Source: Lachnospiraceae bacterium (GTDB lineage: Bacteria; Bacillota; Clostridia; Lachnospirales; Lachnospiraceae). From it: a DNA stretch of 64,000 bases. The stretch spans positions 227,864 through 291,863 of the forward strand of contig JAFVHP010000044.1 in the NCBI GenBank assembly GCA_017474455.1. Reading direction: 5' to 3'. The notes beneath the pieces are model-generated. The model saw only the letters and a list, made by a program, of their open reading frames with translations, searched no databases and had not been told where the DNA came from. Both the position numbers and the translations under genes were made by a program. Below, in pieces: positions 1-8,108 of this stretch (positions are counted from its first letter, which is position 1; the number at the start of each line of letters is the position of its first letter).

Positions 1-134
1 TCAAAGATCCATTCTTTCAGCAGGTCTTCCGTGGCCACGACCTGGTCCGTCATCTTTTCGTATTCGGCCAGGCCCTTAATGAAGCCGAGGATAGTGCCGC
101 AGTCATTTTCATTCGCGAAACGTATGTCCAGCAT
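1..134 (-). CDS. GNAT-family N-acetyltransferase, N-terminal part
   Basis: Partial gene that runs off the left edge of the window; only the first 44 codons are present. The start begins MLDIRFANENDCGTILGFIK, the usual opening of GCN5-related acetyltransferases (beta-1, then an alpha-1 helix carrying a conserved acidic/Asn motif). An AAAGGA ribosome site lies about 8 bases upstream of the ATG. The acetyl-CoA-binding motif would lie outside the window, so the substrate cannot be guessed. The family is a reasonable call from the N-terminus alone, no more. Confidence 0.6.
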   Translation of the reverse strand, partial: MLDIRFANENDCGTILGFIKGLAEYEKMTDQVVATEDLLKEWIF

Positions 135-271
135 ATGCGGGTCCTTTCAGGCTTTAACTTTGTGCTTTCAATGTGCTCTCAATATTATAGCAAAGCAGTC
201 GCGGTTTACGCTGCGTAACCTGCGGCTGCCTGCATCGTTTTATCCAATACAAAGGCCCGGAAAACCTCGTC

Positions 272-585
272 TTCAGATGAATTTGTTATTTTCCTTGGAA
301 TGTATCTGAACTTAGAAGCTTGAAACACCCATTTCAGAGAAGGAATTCCTTACAGATTCAGATGAAATACCAGCCAGACCAGAATTGTATCTGATAAAAA
401 GTGCCGTCATCTATTTGAATTCATGGATTCCAAGCTCATCTGTCCGGGTTTTCAGCAGGATTTTCAGATACGATCCTCGCCGGCATGCCAATGTATCTGA
501 ACCGGAAGGAAAGCAGCTCCTCAATTCCATTGAAAATGCGATCCGGGGTCAGATACAAAAGAGCCATTACCAAGAATGTATCTGA
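272..585. repeat. Array of four inverted-repeat modules with fixed 20-nt spacers
   Basis: Four modules are seen at 272-309, 357-394, 463-500 and 548-585. Each has a left arm related to TTCAGATAC, exactly 20 bases of variable sequence, then the identical right arm TGTATCTGA. Module starts are 85, 106 and 85 bases apart, so the array is two 191-bp-spaced pairs. The array fills the 580-bp gap between the acetyltransferase start and the glutathione peroxidase end. I see no convincing gene in this gap: the short ORFs here simply end on the repeated arm. Function is unknown; a multi-site operator or a dispersed palindromic element would both fit. Bases 135-271 hold nothing else I can identify beyond the acetyltransferase leader. 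Confidence 0.75.
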
Positions 586-619
586 AACAGCTGCGGACAG
601 ACCTGGACCGGACCGTAAA

Positions 620-650
620 ATGGCGCCGCCCATTAATTCGGCGGCGCCAT
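620..650. terminator. Hairpin terminator downstream of glutathione peroxidase
   Basis: An 11-bp perfect GC-rich stem (620-630 with 640-650) encloses a 9-base loop. On the minus strand it is followed by TTTTA. It lies 65 bases past the glutathione peroxidase stop, so it probably ends that transcript. The T-run is short, so efficiency is uncertain. Confidence 0.55.
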
Positions 651-680
651 CTTTGTCTGTTCTTTCAGAGGAGTGAGACA

Positions 681-694
681 GGGGACCTGTCCCC
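681..694. repeat. GGGGAC/GTCCCC palindrome, REP-like
   Basis: A 14-bp perfect palindrome (GGGGACCTGTCCCC) sits between the terminator and the peroxidase stop, flanked by weaker outer complementarity. Short palindromes with this core are common dispersed intergenic elements in many bacteria. Only this copy was noticed in the window, so calling it part of a family is inference. Confidence 0.35.
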
Positions 695-714
695 ATGACT
701 CTCCCATAGCTCTC

Positions 715-1254
715 TTACAGCAGAGCTTTCACGCACTCCTCGACCACGGCCATATCCGCTGTGGGTTCGAAACGGGCCACGACGTTGCCTTCACGGTCGA
801 TGATGAATTTTGTGAAATTCCATTTGATATCGGACTTCTTGTCCCATTCGGGATCGGCCTGGGCGAACATGTTCTCCAGCAGTTCCTTGTAGGGATGCTC
901 GTCAAAGCCGGCGAAGCCTTTTTCCGACTTCAGGTAGGTGTAGAGCGGGAGCTCGTTCTCGCCGTTGACGTCCGCTTTCTTCATCTGCGGGAAGGTGGTG
1001 TTGTAATGCAGCGTGCAGAATTCGTGGATCTCGTCGTCCGAGCCGGGCGCCTGGGCACCGAACTGGTTGCAGGGGATGTCCAGGATCTCCAGACCCTTGT
1101 CATGGTAATCCTCATACATCTTTTCGATCGGCGCGTACTGGGGCGTGAAGCCGCAGCCGGTCGCCGTGTTGACGACCATGACTACTTTTCCTTTGTAATC
1201 AGAAAGATCCAGAGTTTCGCCTTTGCCTGTAGTTACCTTGTAATCATAGATCAT
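715..1254 (-). CDS. Glutathione peroxidase-family thiol peroxidase
   Basis: A 179-residue cytoplasmic peroxidase reducing hydrogen or lipid hydroperoxides. The peroxidatic cysteine is C34 in NTATGCGFTPQY. The other active-site residues of the family are Q68 in CNQFGAQAPG, and W145 and N146 in KWNFTKF. It is the cysteine (not selenocysteine) form, and in bacteria such enzymes usually take electrons from thioredoxin rather than glutathione. C62 and C80 are possible resolving cysteines. Length is normal for monomeric family members and there is no signal peptide. It has its own terminator downstream, and the serine hydrolase gene lies 41 bp upstream on the same strand. Confidence 0.93.
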   Translation of the reverse strand: MIYDYKVTTGKGETLDLSDYKGKVVMVVNTATGCGFTPQYAPIEKMYEDYHDKGLEILDIPCNQFGAQAPGSDDEIHEFCTLHYNTTFPQMKKADVNGENELPLYTYLKSEKGFAGFDEHPYKELLENMFAQADPEWDKKSDIKWNFTKFIIDREGNVVARFEPTADMAVVEECVKALL

Positions 1255-1295
1255 CTGCAGTCCCTCCGTTTATGTTGTCTTGCCATCATGACCAT

Positions 1296-3791
1296 TTACT
1301 CGCTCCACTCCAGCCAGAACGACACTTCCGCGTCGCCGCCGCCGAGCGCTTCCAGCAGTTCTTCGCGGGTAACATTCTTTATCTTCGCCAGGCGCGTGAA
1401 ATTCCAGGTATTCACGTCATAATACACAGTGATCTGGTTCCCCTGGTAAAGGATGATATCGCCCGGTTCTGTCGTGATCTCTTCATCGCTGCGGACAAGT
1501 TCCCAGGGCAACGGGCCGACTTTTTCAAAATCACCGTAGTCATGGAGGCTGACCGTCAGTTCCCCCTCCTCCAGCTTTTCGAGAAAGGCTTCAGCGGAGG
1601 GATTGTCCGCCGGTTCCGGATAAAAGATCCTGCCATTCACTTCCATGACCAGCGTTGCGGCCGGCTGTATCGCTTCTTCCATATCTTCAGTCTCCGTATC
1701 TGTCTCTGTGACTGTTTCTGTATTTGTATCTGTCTCTGTATCGTTCAAAACCTCTGCCCCTGCTTTGGCGGCTGCCTGGTCATACGCGGCATTGATGATC
1801 CCCCGAAGCTGCGCAGCATGTTCCGGATCGGCATTCTCTGCTGCCATCCGTTCGAACAATGCGAATTTGCTCTGAATATTCAGAGCGGACGGATGGTTCC
1901 CGCCAATGTCTGTCCCTTCCGGCAGAAGCTTCAGGCTCTCTGCCGCCATATCGGCACAAAGATCCAGGAGCTGCCCGGATATATCCTGACCGGGATCCGC
2001 GTCCATCCCGATGGAGAGGATCTGCGGAACAAATCCCAGTGTGGACGCCGTGTACCAGTTGCCGTCGAACTTATTCGCGTCTGCCTGCACATCTGTTACT
2101 CTTGAATTGATCTTGTTCGTCAGATAGACAACGATCAGATTCCGGACAGGATCTATCATGAAAAGGGTACCTGTCCATCCCTGGTGCCCGATGGTGCCGG
2201 GAGCTGCCTGGGTCCCGAAATACCATACTCTCTGGGCGTCCGCCTGTCTCCACCAGCCAAGGCCCCAGTTGGCCGCGGTCTCCTGCTTCGGTGCCGTGAA
2301 CTGGTCGATCACGTTACGGGAGAAGAAGCGGTGATCCCCGTAGCCGCCCCAGAGCATGACCGAGGCCAGCTTTGCCAGATCGGAAGCGTTCGCGAACAGG
2401 CCGGCGTGCCCGGAAATGCCCTGCATGCTGTAGTACGCCTTTTCATCGTGGACTTCGCCCTGCAGGGTATAGGTCCTGTATCCGTCAAAGTCCAGCAGGC
2501 CGTCCCTTGTATTCCCGTTCAGTTCCGTCGCCGCGCAGTCGTCCGGGGCAAAGCCGTTCTCCAGCGGATTGTATGTGATATGTGAAAGGCCCATCGGCTC
2601 CCAGAAGGTCTTCTTCAGCCAGGTATCCAGGTCCTCGCCGGTGACCTTCTCCACGATCAGGCCGAGGATCATATAGTCCAGGTCGGAATACACGGTATTC
2701 GTGCCGGGCTCATACTCCAGCGGTGTCCTGCAGATCATCCGGGTGGTGGCCGCCTTCGTTTCCGCATCAGCGCCGTTGCCCGCGTACAGCGGATTGACCG
2801 GGTACGTCTCGCCCTCTTCCAGGTCTTTCTTATACAGCAGGGGCGCGCAGTATTTGGGATCCGAAGGGAAGCCGCCCTGGTGCCGCAGAAGGTCGCGTAT
2901 GGTCAGTTCCGCCTTCCATCCTTTTACTGTTTCCAGCTCCAGATCAGGCATATTCCCGTCGATATCCGGAATGAGTACCGTATCTTCAATGAAACCGTCC
3001 CCGAAGAAGTCCGATACCATCGCGTCCAGGCTCACGGCGCCGTCGGTGACCAGCTTCTGGAGCGCGTAGTTCACCGTGAACATTTTGGTCACGGAGGCAA
3101 GGTCATAGAGTGTATCCACAGTCACTGCGGGGCTGTCCGTATTCACGCTGCCGTCCGGCAGATAGGAATTGGTCTTTCCCCAGGCATTCTCATAGACGAG
3201 CCTGCCGTTTCTTACTACGGCCAGCTGCGCGCTGGTGAAGCCGAATTCGATGTCCGATTCGATGAGTTCTGAGATCATTTCCAGTGCTTCCGGTGAGATC
3301 CCTTCCTCTTCCGGTGTCCCGGGCAGGACTTCCGGATACGGGACGCAGACCGTTACTTTTGCTTCGGGATCAAAGGGCACGATATTGGAGATCTGGACCG
3401 TATTCTCCCCGTCTTTCGCGATCCCGGCGATATCCACGTTATAGGAGCCGCCGCCCGCCATAGCGGCCGTATCCACTATCGTCCCGTTGACATACATCCG
3501 GAATCCTGTAACAGCCTCCGCTGGCTTTACGGTGATCGTCCCCTGCCCGTGGCAGCCGTAAAAGCTGAACATACTGTTCATCGCCAGCGTATCGTCCGTA
3601 TAGCCTTTCCAGTCCGGAAACGTCACCTCCGCCTGCCATTCCGGCTCCTGCTGCGCCGCTTCCCCGGCTCCGGTCTCTTCTTCAGCCCTTGCGCGTACCG
3701 GCACTGCCGCGGCCGCAAGCCCTGCTGCCGCAAGAGCCGCGCAGATAAGGAGTGCCGTCTGTCTTCTCAGAAACTTCCCCATTTTGATCAT
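1296..3791 (-). CDS. Secreted beta-lactamase-family serine hydrolase with C-terminal cyclophilin-like domain
   Basis: An 831-residue exported protein. Residues 1-36 form a Sec signal peptide (RR, hydrophobic core, ARA). A beta-sandwich-like segment covers roughly 50-150. The class C beta-lactamase/penicillin-binding-protein fold covers about 160-565, with nucleophile motif S233-V-T-K236, Y368-S-D370, and HQG at 536-538 replacing KTG. A Thr/Glu-rich linker (684-704) leads to a domain at about 712-831 resembling cyclophilin-like folds (GDIILYQGNQITVYY). The family hydrolyses esters or amides, often in the cell wall; the substrate is unknown. The ATG overlaps the stop of the upstream acetyltransferase (ATGA), implying translational coupling, and a good ribosome site supports this start. 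Confidence 0.85.
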   Translation of the reverse strand: MIKMGKFLRRQTALLICAALAAAGLAAAAVPVRARAEEETGAGEAAQQEPEWQAEVTFPDWKGYTDDTLAMNSMFSFYGCHGQGTITVKPAEAVTGFRMYVNGTIVDTAAMAGGGSYNVDIAGIAKDGENTVQISNIVPFDPEAKVTVCVPYPEVLPGTPEEEGISPEALEMISELIESDIEFGFTSAQLAVVRNGRLVYENAWGKTNSYLPDGSVNTDSPAVTVDTLYDLASVTKMFTVNYALQKLVTDGAVSLDAMVSDFFGDGFIEDTVLIPDIDGNMPDLELETVKGWKAELTIRDLLRHQGGFPSDPKYCAPLLYKKDLEEGETYPVNPLYAGNGADAETKAATTRMICRTPLEYEPGTNTVYSDLDYMILGLIVEKVTGEDLDTWLKKTFWEPMGLSHITYNPLENGFAPDDCAATELNGNTRDGLLDFDGYRTYTLQGEVHDEKAYYSMQGISGHAGLFANASDLAKLASVMLWGGYGDHRFFSRNVIDQFTAPKQETAANWGLGWWRQADAQRVWYFGTQAAPGTIGHQGWTGTLFMIDPVRNLIVVYLTNKINSRVTDVQADANKFDGNWYTASTLGFVPQILSIGMDADPGQDISGQLLDLCADMAAESLKLLPEGTDIGGNHPSALNIQSKFALFERMAAENADPEHAAQLRGIINAAYDQAAAKAGAEVLNDTETDTNTETVTETDTETEDMEEAIQPAATLVMEVNGRIFYPEPADNPSAEAFLEKLEEGELTVSLHDYGDFEKVGPLPWELVRSDEEITTEPGDIILYQGNQITVYYDVNTWNFTRLAKIKNVTREELLEALGGGDAEVSFWLEWSE

Positions 3792-4321
3792 GTTCCATCC
3801 TCTCTGTGTTCTCCGATGATCTTTTCCATCCAGACCATATTATACCAGCGTCCGAATTTATATCCGCATTTATGAAATTCCCCGACTTTTATATATCCGA
3901 GGTGTGCGTGGAAATCCGCACTGTTCGAAGTCAGGTACTCATCGTCTTTGTCCGGCATGCCGATGCAGGCGTACAGGTTCAGCATGCCCGCTGCCCTGAG
4001 CCTTTCCTCGAGCGCTTCGTAGAGCATCCTCCCAAGGCCTTCCTTCTGGGCACTGTGGTCCAGATAGATCGTCATCTCGCAGGAGCGGGCATAGGCAGCC
4101 CGGCCCACGAAAGGCCCGGCATACGCGTAGCCTTCGATCCGTCCGTCCCTTTCGATGACCAGATACGGATACCGGCGAAGGGTCTTTTCCATCTTCTGCC
4201 GGAATTCGTCCGCAGCCGGCGTATCATAGTCAAAAGTGATGGCCGTATTCTTCACATAGTGATCGTAGATCTCCAGAAGACGCGGCACATCTGCCGGCAC
4301 CGCATCCCGTATGATGATCAT
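3788..4321 (-). CDS. Phosphinothricin acetyltransferase-like GNAT
   Basis: A 177-residue GNAT acetyltransferase. It starts MIIIRDAVPADVPRLLEIYDHYV and carries the acetyl-CoA loop at QKEGLGRMLYEAL. The C-terminal signature FHAHLGYIKVGEFHKCGYKF matches the PAT/MnaT/YwnH branch, which acetylates the amino group of phosphinothricin, methionine derivatives or other amino acids. Which amine is used here is unknown. The stop overlaps the start of the serine hydrolase by 4 bp. Length is typical of the branch. Confidence 0.85.
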   Translation of the reverse strand: MIIIRDAVPADVPRLLEIYDHYVKNTAITFDYDTPAADEFRQKMEKTLRRYPYLVIERDGRIEGYAYAGPFVGRAAYARSCEMTIYLDHSAQKEGLGRMLYEALEERLRAAGMLNLYACIGMPDKDDEYLTSNSADFHAHLGYIKVGEFHKCGYKFGRWYNMVWMEKIIGEHREDGT

Positions 4322-4400
4322 CTGTATCTTTCCTCCGCTGCCTCTGAACCTGACCGGATCCGGTCAACTTTGATCTCTTTCGATCATCATATCCGCCGGA

Positions 4401-5267
4401 TCACATCTTGACCAGCGGCTTTGCCTTCTGGGGCGCAGGGAACGCTTCTTCAAAAAGCGGCAGTATCTCCGCATATACCCTGTCCGGTACTTCCTTAAGG
4501 TCATCCCGCAGATGCTGCAGCGATGACGTCTGGAACAGCGCCTGGACACCGTGTTCCGCAACGAACTTCAGCATAAAGGCCTCGGGAACGATGCCCGCTT
4601 CCCGGCAGGCATCCATGATCCTGTGTTCCCTCCGGATATCCGGATGTGCCGCAAAACCCGAACCCAGGGACGAATACGCCATGGGCAGGATATGCTCCTG
4701 TTTCAGGAGCGGCAGAAGGTCAAATTCCGTCCCTCTCTCGTATACGGAATAATAGATCTGGTTACAGAAGCAGTTCCTGCCATTCTCGCAGTCCAGCAGG
4801 TCCTTCATATCATTTACGTCAAAATTGGAGACGCCCCATGCACTGATCAGGCCGTCTGTCCTGGCCGCCTCCATTTCATCGACCATCAGCTGCAGATCGG
4901 CGTTTTCCCGCCAGTGCAGAAGATACAGGTCGATATAGTCTGTCTTCAGGCGCTTAAGGCTCTCTTCGAGGCGGCGCCTGAAGACCTTTTTTTGTACATT
5001 GGACGGCAGTATCTTATCAACGATGAAGAGACTCTCACGGTCAAGGCTGCCGACGGTCTTCCCAAGTTCCGTCTCGCAGCGCCCGCCGCCGTACATTTCG
5101 GCGGTATCCAGGACAGTGACCCCGTATTCCGTGACTGCCGTCCGGATGCACCTGTCCAGCCCGGCATTGCTGCCGGACCAGAAAGACGTTGTTCCCATTC
5201 CGGCCGCGGAGATCTTCTTTGGATGCCTTACCGGTGCAGCAAACCCGCTGACGTCGAAATATTTCAT
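4401..5267 (-). CDS. Aldo/keto reductase
   Basis: A 288-residue NAD(P)H-dependent reductase with a TIM-barrel fold. The catalytic tetrad is complete: D54 and Y59 in LDTAEMYGGG, K85 in FIVDKILPS, and H118 in YLLHWRE. The strand-6 motif WGVSNF is present. Family members reduce aldehydes and ketones; nothing in the sequence fixes the substrate. No signal peptide. It lies between the PAT-like gene and an SDR gene on the same strand, but with 63-79-bp gaps, so co-transcription is possible rather than certain. Confidence 0.9.
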   Translation of the reverse strand: MKYFDVSGFAAPVRHPKKISAAGMGTTSFWSGSNAGLDRCIRTAVTEYGVTVLDTAEMYGGGRCETELGKTVGSLDRESLFIVDKILPSNVQKKVFRRRLEESLKRLKTDYIDLYLLHWRENADLQLMVDEMEAARTDGLISAWGVSNFDVNDMKDLLDCENGRNCFCNQIYYSVYERGTEFDLLPLLKQEHILPMAYSSLGSGFAAHPDIRREHRIMDACREAGIVPEAFMLKFVAEHGVQALFQTSSLQHLRDDLKEVPDRVYAEILPLFEEAFPAPQKAKPLVKM

Positions 5268-5330
5268 CTGTCCACCCTGTCTCAGTAATACTCCGTTTCT
5301 GTTATCCCTGCTCTGACTGACCGGCCCCGG

Positions 5331-6203
5331 TCATTTTATGGCCGGCTCTTCAAGGCCCGTGTACCGCATGCTGGCCTCCCAGAGTTCTTTTTCATTCTCT
5401 TCGTTATAGGACAGGGCGGAGGTGAAGATCGCCCTTGTGCTGCGGTCGAAGAAGGCGTTGCTGATATAGGCCAGGGTATCTTCCGTGACCAGCTTGGCCA
5501 GAGCGTCGGAGGATTCCGCAAGGTCCCCGATCCGTTCCGGCCACTGTGTCCGGATACGGGGCTCCATTTCCTTTCCCCTGCCCCTGGAAAAATTGGTATC
5601 CGCCATAAATCCCGGATTAAACGCGTTCGCCGTGATCTTCTTCCCGGCGGCGGCAAGCCTGCGGTGCAGTTCATGTATAAAGTATACGTTGCAGAGCTTG
5701 GAAGCGGCATACCTGTTTCGGTCTTCTTCCGCCGGATGAGCCAGCGCTTCAACACCCTTCCACTCGATCCCTCCGGGTGGATTGTGCATGTCGGAAGAGA
5801 CGCTGAAGATCTTCGCGCCGTCCGGCATGACCGGGATCAGGAGAAGGGTCAGCAGGAAATGCCCCAGATGATTGGTTGCAAAGACTATATCAAATCCATC
5901 CTCCGTCAGACCCGAGGGAGCGCTGCCTCCGATGCCGGCGTTGTTGACCAGCACATTGACTTTCCTCTCCTGCGCGATCACCTTTTCGGCAAACGCGCGC
6001 ACACTCTTAAGGGATGACGTGTCCAGCTGCATGGCAGCCACATTTTCATTCCCTGTCTCACGGATGATCTCTTCCTTTGCCTTTTTGCCCTTTTCCATGT
6101 TCCGGCAGGCGAGGATCACTCTGAAGTCCCTGTTCTTTGCTGTCTTTTTGGCGGTCTCGAACCCGAGTCCCGAATTGGCGCCGGTAATGACCACTGTTTT
6201 CAT
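5331..6203 (-). CDS. SDR-family oxidoreductase, retinol dehydrogenase/protochlorophyllide reductase-like
   Basis: A 290-residue Rossmann-fold dehydrogenase. The dinucleotide site TGANSGLG is at residues 7-14, NNAG at 87-90, the catalytic Ser near 136-137, and Y165-AAS-K169. R34 after beta-2 (CRNMEKG) suggests NADPH preference. The overall arrangement (TNHLGHFLLT before the active site) resembles the retinol dehydrogenase/protochlorophyllide reductase subgroup, which in bacteria has no fixed substrate. Cytoplasmic. Context (a neighbouring aldo/keto reductase) suggests general carbonyl metabolism. Confidence 0.88.
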   Translation of the reverse strand: MKTVVITGANSGLGFETAKKTAKNRDFRVILACRNMEKGKKAKEEIIRETGNENVAAMQLDTSSLKSVRAFAEKVIAQERKVNVLVNNAGIGGSAPSGLTEDGFDIVFATNHLGHFLLTLLLIPVMPDGAKIFSVSSDMHNPPGGIEWKGVEALAHPAEEDRNRYAASKLCNVYFIHELHRRLAAAGKKITANAFNPGFMADTNFSRGRGKEMEPRIRTQWPERIGDLAESSDALAKLVTEDTLAYISNAFFDRSTRAIFTSALSYNEENEKELWEASMRYTGLEEPAIK

Positions 6204-6296
6204 ATTCTGCCTCTCCTTTCTGCCGCATTTGAAAGTTCTTTACTATATTCCATTATACAATGTATACCGCTTCCCCCGTCCGCAGACCCTCCACCG

Positions 6297-7136
6297 TCAT
6301 ATCACGACGCAAGTCCCCGGCAGCTGCACAAGGCAGCATATTTCGTTTTCTTCGCAGTACCGCGCCAGTCTGAAGAATGCCTTTCCGGTATCCCCGAGCG
6401 GACGCGGCATGCCGGCTGCCGGTACGGACAGCGGCCGGAAGAAGTTGTCCCAGTGGACGGGGATCACCAGTTCCGGCCGGAGTTTGCCGGCCGTTTCATC
6501 AAAAAACTTCTCCTGCGTTACGGTATCTGCCTTCTCAAGACCCGCAATACCCAGGAAAAGAACGTCTGCCCTGTACCCGTTCATCTGGCCTTCAATATAA
6601 TTGAAACTCGGACGGATCATGATCCGCTTTCCTCCCGCTTCCACATAAAAATCAAAGGAGCCGCCCTCTTTATAGTCCCTGAGCCGGGCCGGCTGGATGA
6701 GCGGCGCGTCGATCATCTCTCCCAGATCGTTGTTGAAAACGGTGGGCTTTGAATGCAGGGAAGGAATGACTTTGATCCGGAAATCCCCGACCTCATATGT
6801 CTCATTTGCCTTAAACTCTGTCAGCTGCCCTTCCGGAACGCCGCCGCCCCGGGCCACGTTCAGGGCGGAGCTGCTGCCGTAGACTTTCGCCCCGCAGGTG
6901 TTGGCGATATACGGCATATCCATCACATGGTCATGATGGGTATGGGAGATAAAGACCGCCCTCAGCCTGTCCATATGATGGATCCTTATCTTCCCGCCGG
7001 CCGTCTCCCGGTCGGTCTGTGCTCTGCCGGCCAGGTACCTGAACAGGGACGGCCTGGTCAGGTGCGCGTCGAACAGGATCTGGTCCTTCCCGTCGTCAAA
7101 CATGAGCACCGTGGTGCCCAGGTACGTGACTTTCAT
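6297..7136 (-). CDS. MBL-fold metallo-hydrolase, UlaG-like
   Basis: A 279-residue metallo-beta-lactamase-fold hydrolase. The metal motif H65-T-H67-H68-D69-H70 follows the beta strand VFISHTHHDH, and a distal HWDNFF near residue 225 supplies a further ligand. The start MKVTYLGTTVLMFDDG is typical of the UlaG/RomA-like branch, whose members act on lactone, phosphoester or lipid substrates. Substrate unknown here. The gene stands alone, with an AT-rich region upstream. Confidence 0.85.
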   Translation of the reverse strand: MKVTYLGTTVLMFDDGKDQILFDAHLTRPSLFRYLAGRAQTDRETAGGKIRIHHMDRLRAVFISHTHHDHVMDMPYIANTCGAKVYGSSSALNVARGGGVPEGQLTEFKANETYEVGDFRIKVIPSLHSKPTVFNNDLGEMIDAPLIQPARLRDYKEGGSFDFYVEAGGKRIMIRPSFNYIEGQMNGYRADVLFLGIAGLEKADTVTQEKFFDETAGKLRPELVIPVHWDNFFRPLSVPAAGMPRPLGDTGKAFFRLARYCEENEICCLVQLPGTCVVI

Positions 7137-7198
7137 GTACGCAATATCCTTTACGATTATAAATAGTCAGTTAATTTAAATAAAATTCGAAAATTGTA

Positions 7199-7227
7199 TT
7201 GACATTTTATCTGCGCAAGTGTATAGT
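7199..7227 (+). promoter_or_regulatory. Near-consensus sigma-A promoter for a short orphan transcript
   Basis: TTGACA (7199-7204) and TATAGT (7222-7227) are separated by exactly 17 bases, with an A/T-rich UP-like stretch just upstream. It points to the plus strand, opposite to both flanking genes. No long ORF follows before the terminator at 7319, so the product should be a short RNA. Confidence 0.8.
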
Positions 7228-7233
7228 TTAAGC

Positions 7234-7352
7234 ATAAGATAAAGGAATAAAAAAAAGAAGCAAAAACCAGATAAAGAAAGGAGATATAAATAAGTGAGAA
7301 GTCCGAATATTTCCTAAAGGGCACTGATCAAAAGATCGGTGCCCTTATTTTT
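7234..7352 (+). ncRNA. Candidate small RNA of about 115 nt (or mRNA of a 7-codon peptide)
   Basis: The unit is bounded by a near-consensus promoter (7199-7227) and a strong intrinsic terminator (7319-7354). The start is placed 7 bases after the -10 box by inference. The interior is A-rich and contains AAAGGAG at 7277-7283. Ten bases later GTG opens a 7-codon ORF (7294-7317, VRSPNIS) that stops one base before the terminator stem. Either an sRNA or a tiny leader peptide is possible. The family is not recognised. Confidence 0.5.
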
Positions 7353-7354
7353 TT
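7319..7354 (+). terminator. Strong intrinsic terminator of the orphan transcript
   Basis: An 11-bp stem (7319-7329 with 7334-7344, one T-G pair) with loop AAAA is followed by a 10-base T-rich tract (TTATTTTTTT). The tract is only on the plus-strand side, so it ends the small plus transcript rather than the minus-strand alkylation-repair gene. Confidence 0.85.
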
Positions 7355-7391
7355 GCCTTATTTTACGGCACCCTGTCCGGATGCGTAAGCA

Positions 7392-8075
7392 TCATCTTTT
7401 CAGCCCCCGCAGGTATTCCTTCTGCTCCGGCTTGATCCTGAAGCTTTCGACAGCTTTCTGTATCGTCTTGTTGTGCGTCCATACGTCCAGCCTCTCTTCC
7501 TCGATGAACGGCAGGATCTTTTCATACTGTTTGGCCAGCGCCGTGGCGAAATACCACGCCCGCATCATGTTGACATAGTATTCTTCCGAGCGCACCCCGG
7601 CCACCATCTCCGGATACTCCGGGTCAAAGTCCTCATCCAGGAAATGCTGCATCAGCATGCCGATGCTAAAGCGCACGGTGTACGTCTTATCCGACCCGGT
7701 CCAGGCCCGGATATGTTCCAGGAGCTTCTGCCTGTTCTTTTTGAACACTTTCGGAGACAGCTGGTCGCAGGTCGCCCAGTTGTCGATATACGGCAGGAAC
7801 TCCTCCGTCCGCGCCATGCAGGTTTCGTAATCTTTGATCTCGGAAATGATAAACGCGTGCAGCTGGTCCTCGTCGAAGTACCGGTGCGGCAGCGCATCCA
7901 GGAAGGCGCCGATCTCCGGATCCTTCACATACTCCTTTGCCAGTTTGCGCAGCGCCGGCGTACGTACGCCGATCATGTTTTCCGGATCTTTGCCCGGCAT
8001 CAGCTTCGCCTGAAAATCCCTGTAAGCCGTGTCCTGCTCTTCAAACAGGCGCTGTCTGATCTTTTCTTCTGTCAT
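7392..8075 (-). CDS. DNA alkylation repair protein, AlkD/HEAT-like
   Basis: A 227-residue all-helical protein of the DNA alkylation repair family (HEAT-like repeats). Recognisable blocks are MIGVRTPALRKLAKEY (residues 34-49), LPHRYFDEDQLHAFII (61-76) and IDNWATCDQLSP (96-107), the last giving the aromatic/acidic cleft used by AlkD to excise bulky alkylated purines. Whether this member is a glycosylase or only binds DNA cannot be told from sequence. Cytoplasmic, single gene, normal length. Confidence 0.88.
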   Translation of the reverse strand: MTEEKIRQRLFEEQDTAYRDFQAKLMPGKDPENMIGVRTPALRKLAKEYVKDPEIGAFLDALPHRYFDEDQLHAFIISEIKDYETCMARTEEFLPYIDNWATCDQLSPKVFKKNRQKLLEHIRAWTGSDKTYTVRFSIGMLMQHFLDEDFDPEYPEMVAGVRSEEYYVNMMRAWYFATALAKQYEKILPFIEEERLDVWTHNKTIQKAVESFRIKPEQKEYLRGLKR

Positions 8076-8108
8076 ACTTTTTCCCCCAGCTGTAATATTC
8101 GCACCGGC

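Noticed and set aside
272-585. CRISPR array interpretation of the four repeated modules
   Set aside because: Repeats are only 9 bp, inverted within each module, and module distances vary (85/106/85); no cas genes are nearby.
673-1422. Long plus-strand open frame antisense to glutathione peroxidase
   Set aside because: It is the complement of a clear enzyme gene; its translation has no domain pattern and no ribosome site. Similar long antisense frames across the window arise from the GC-rich codon use.
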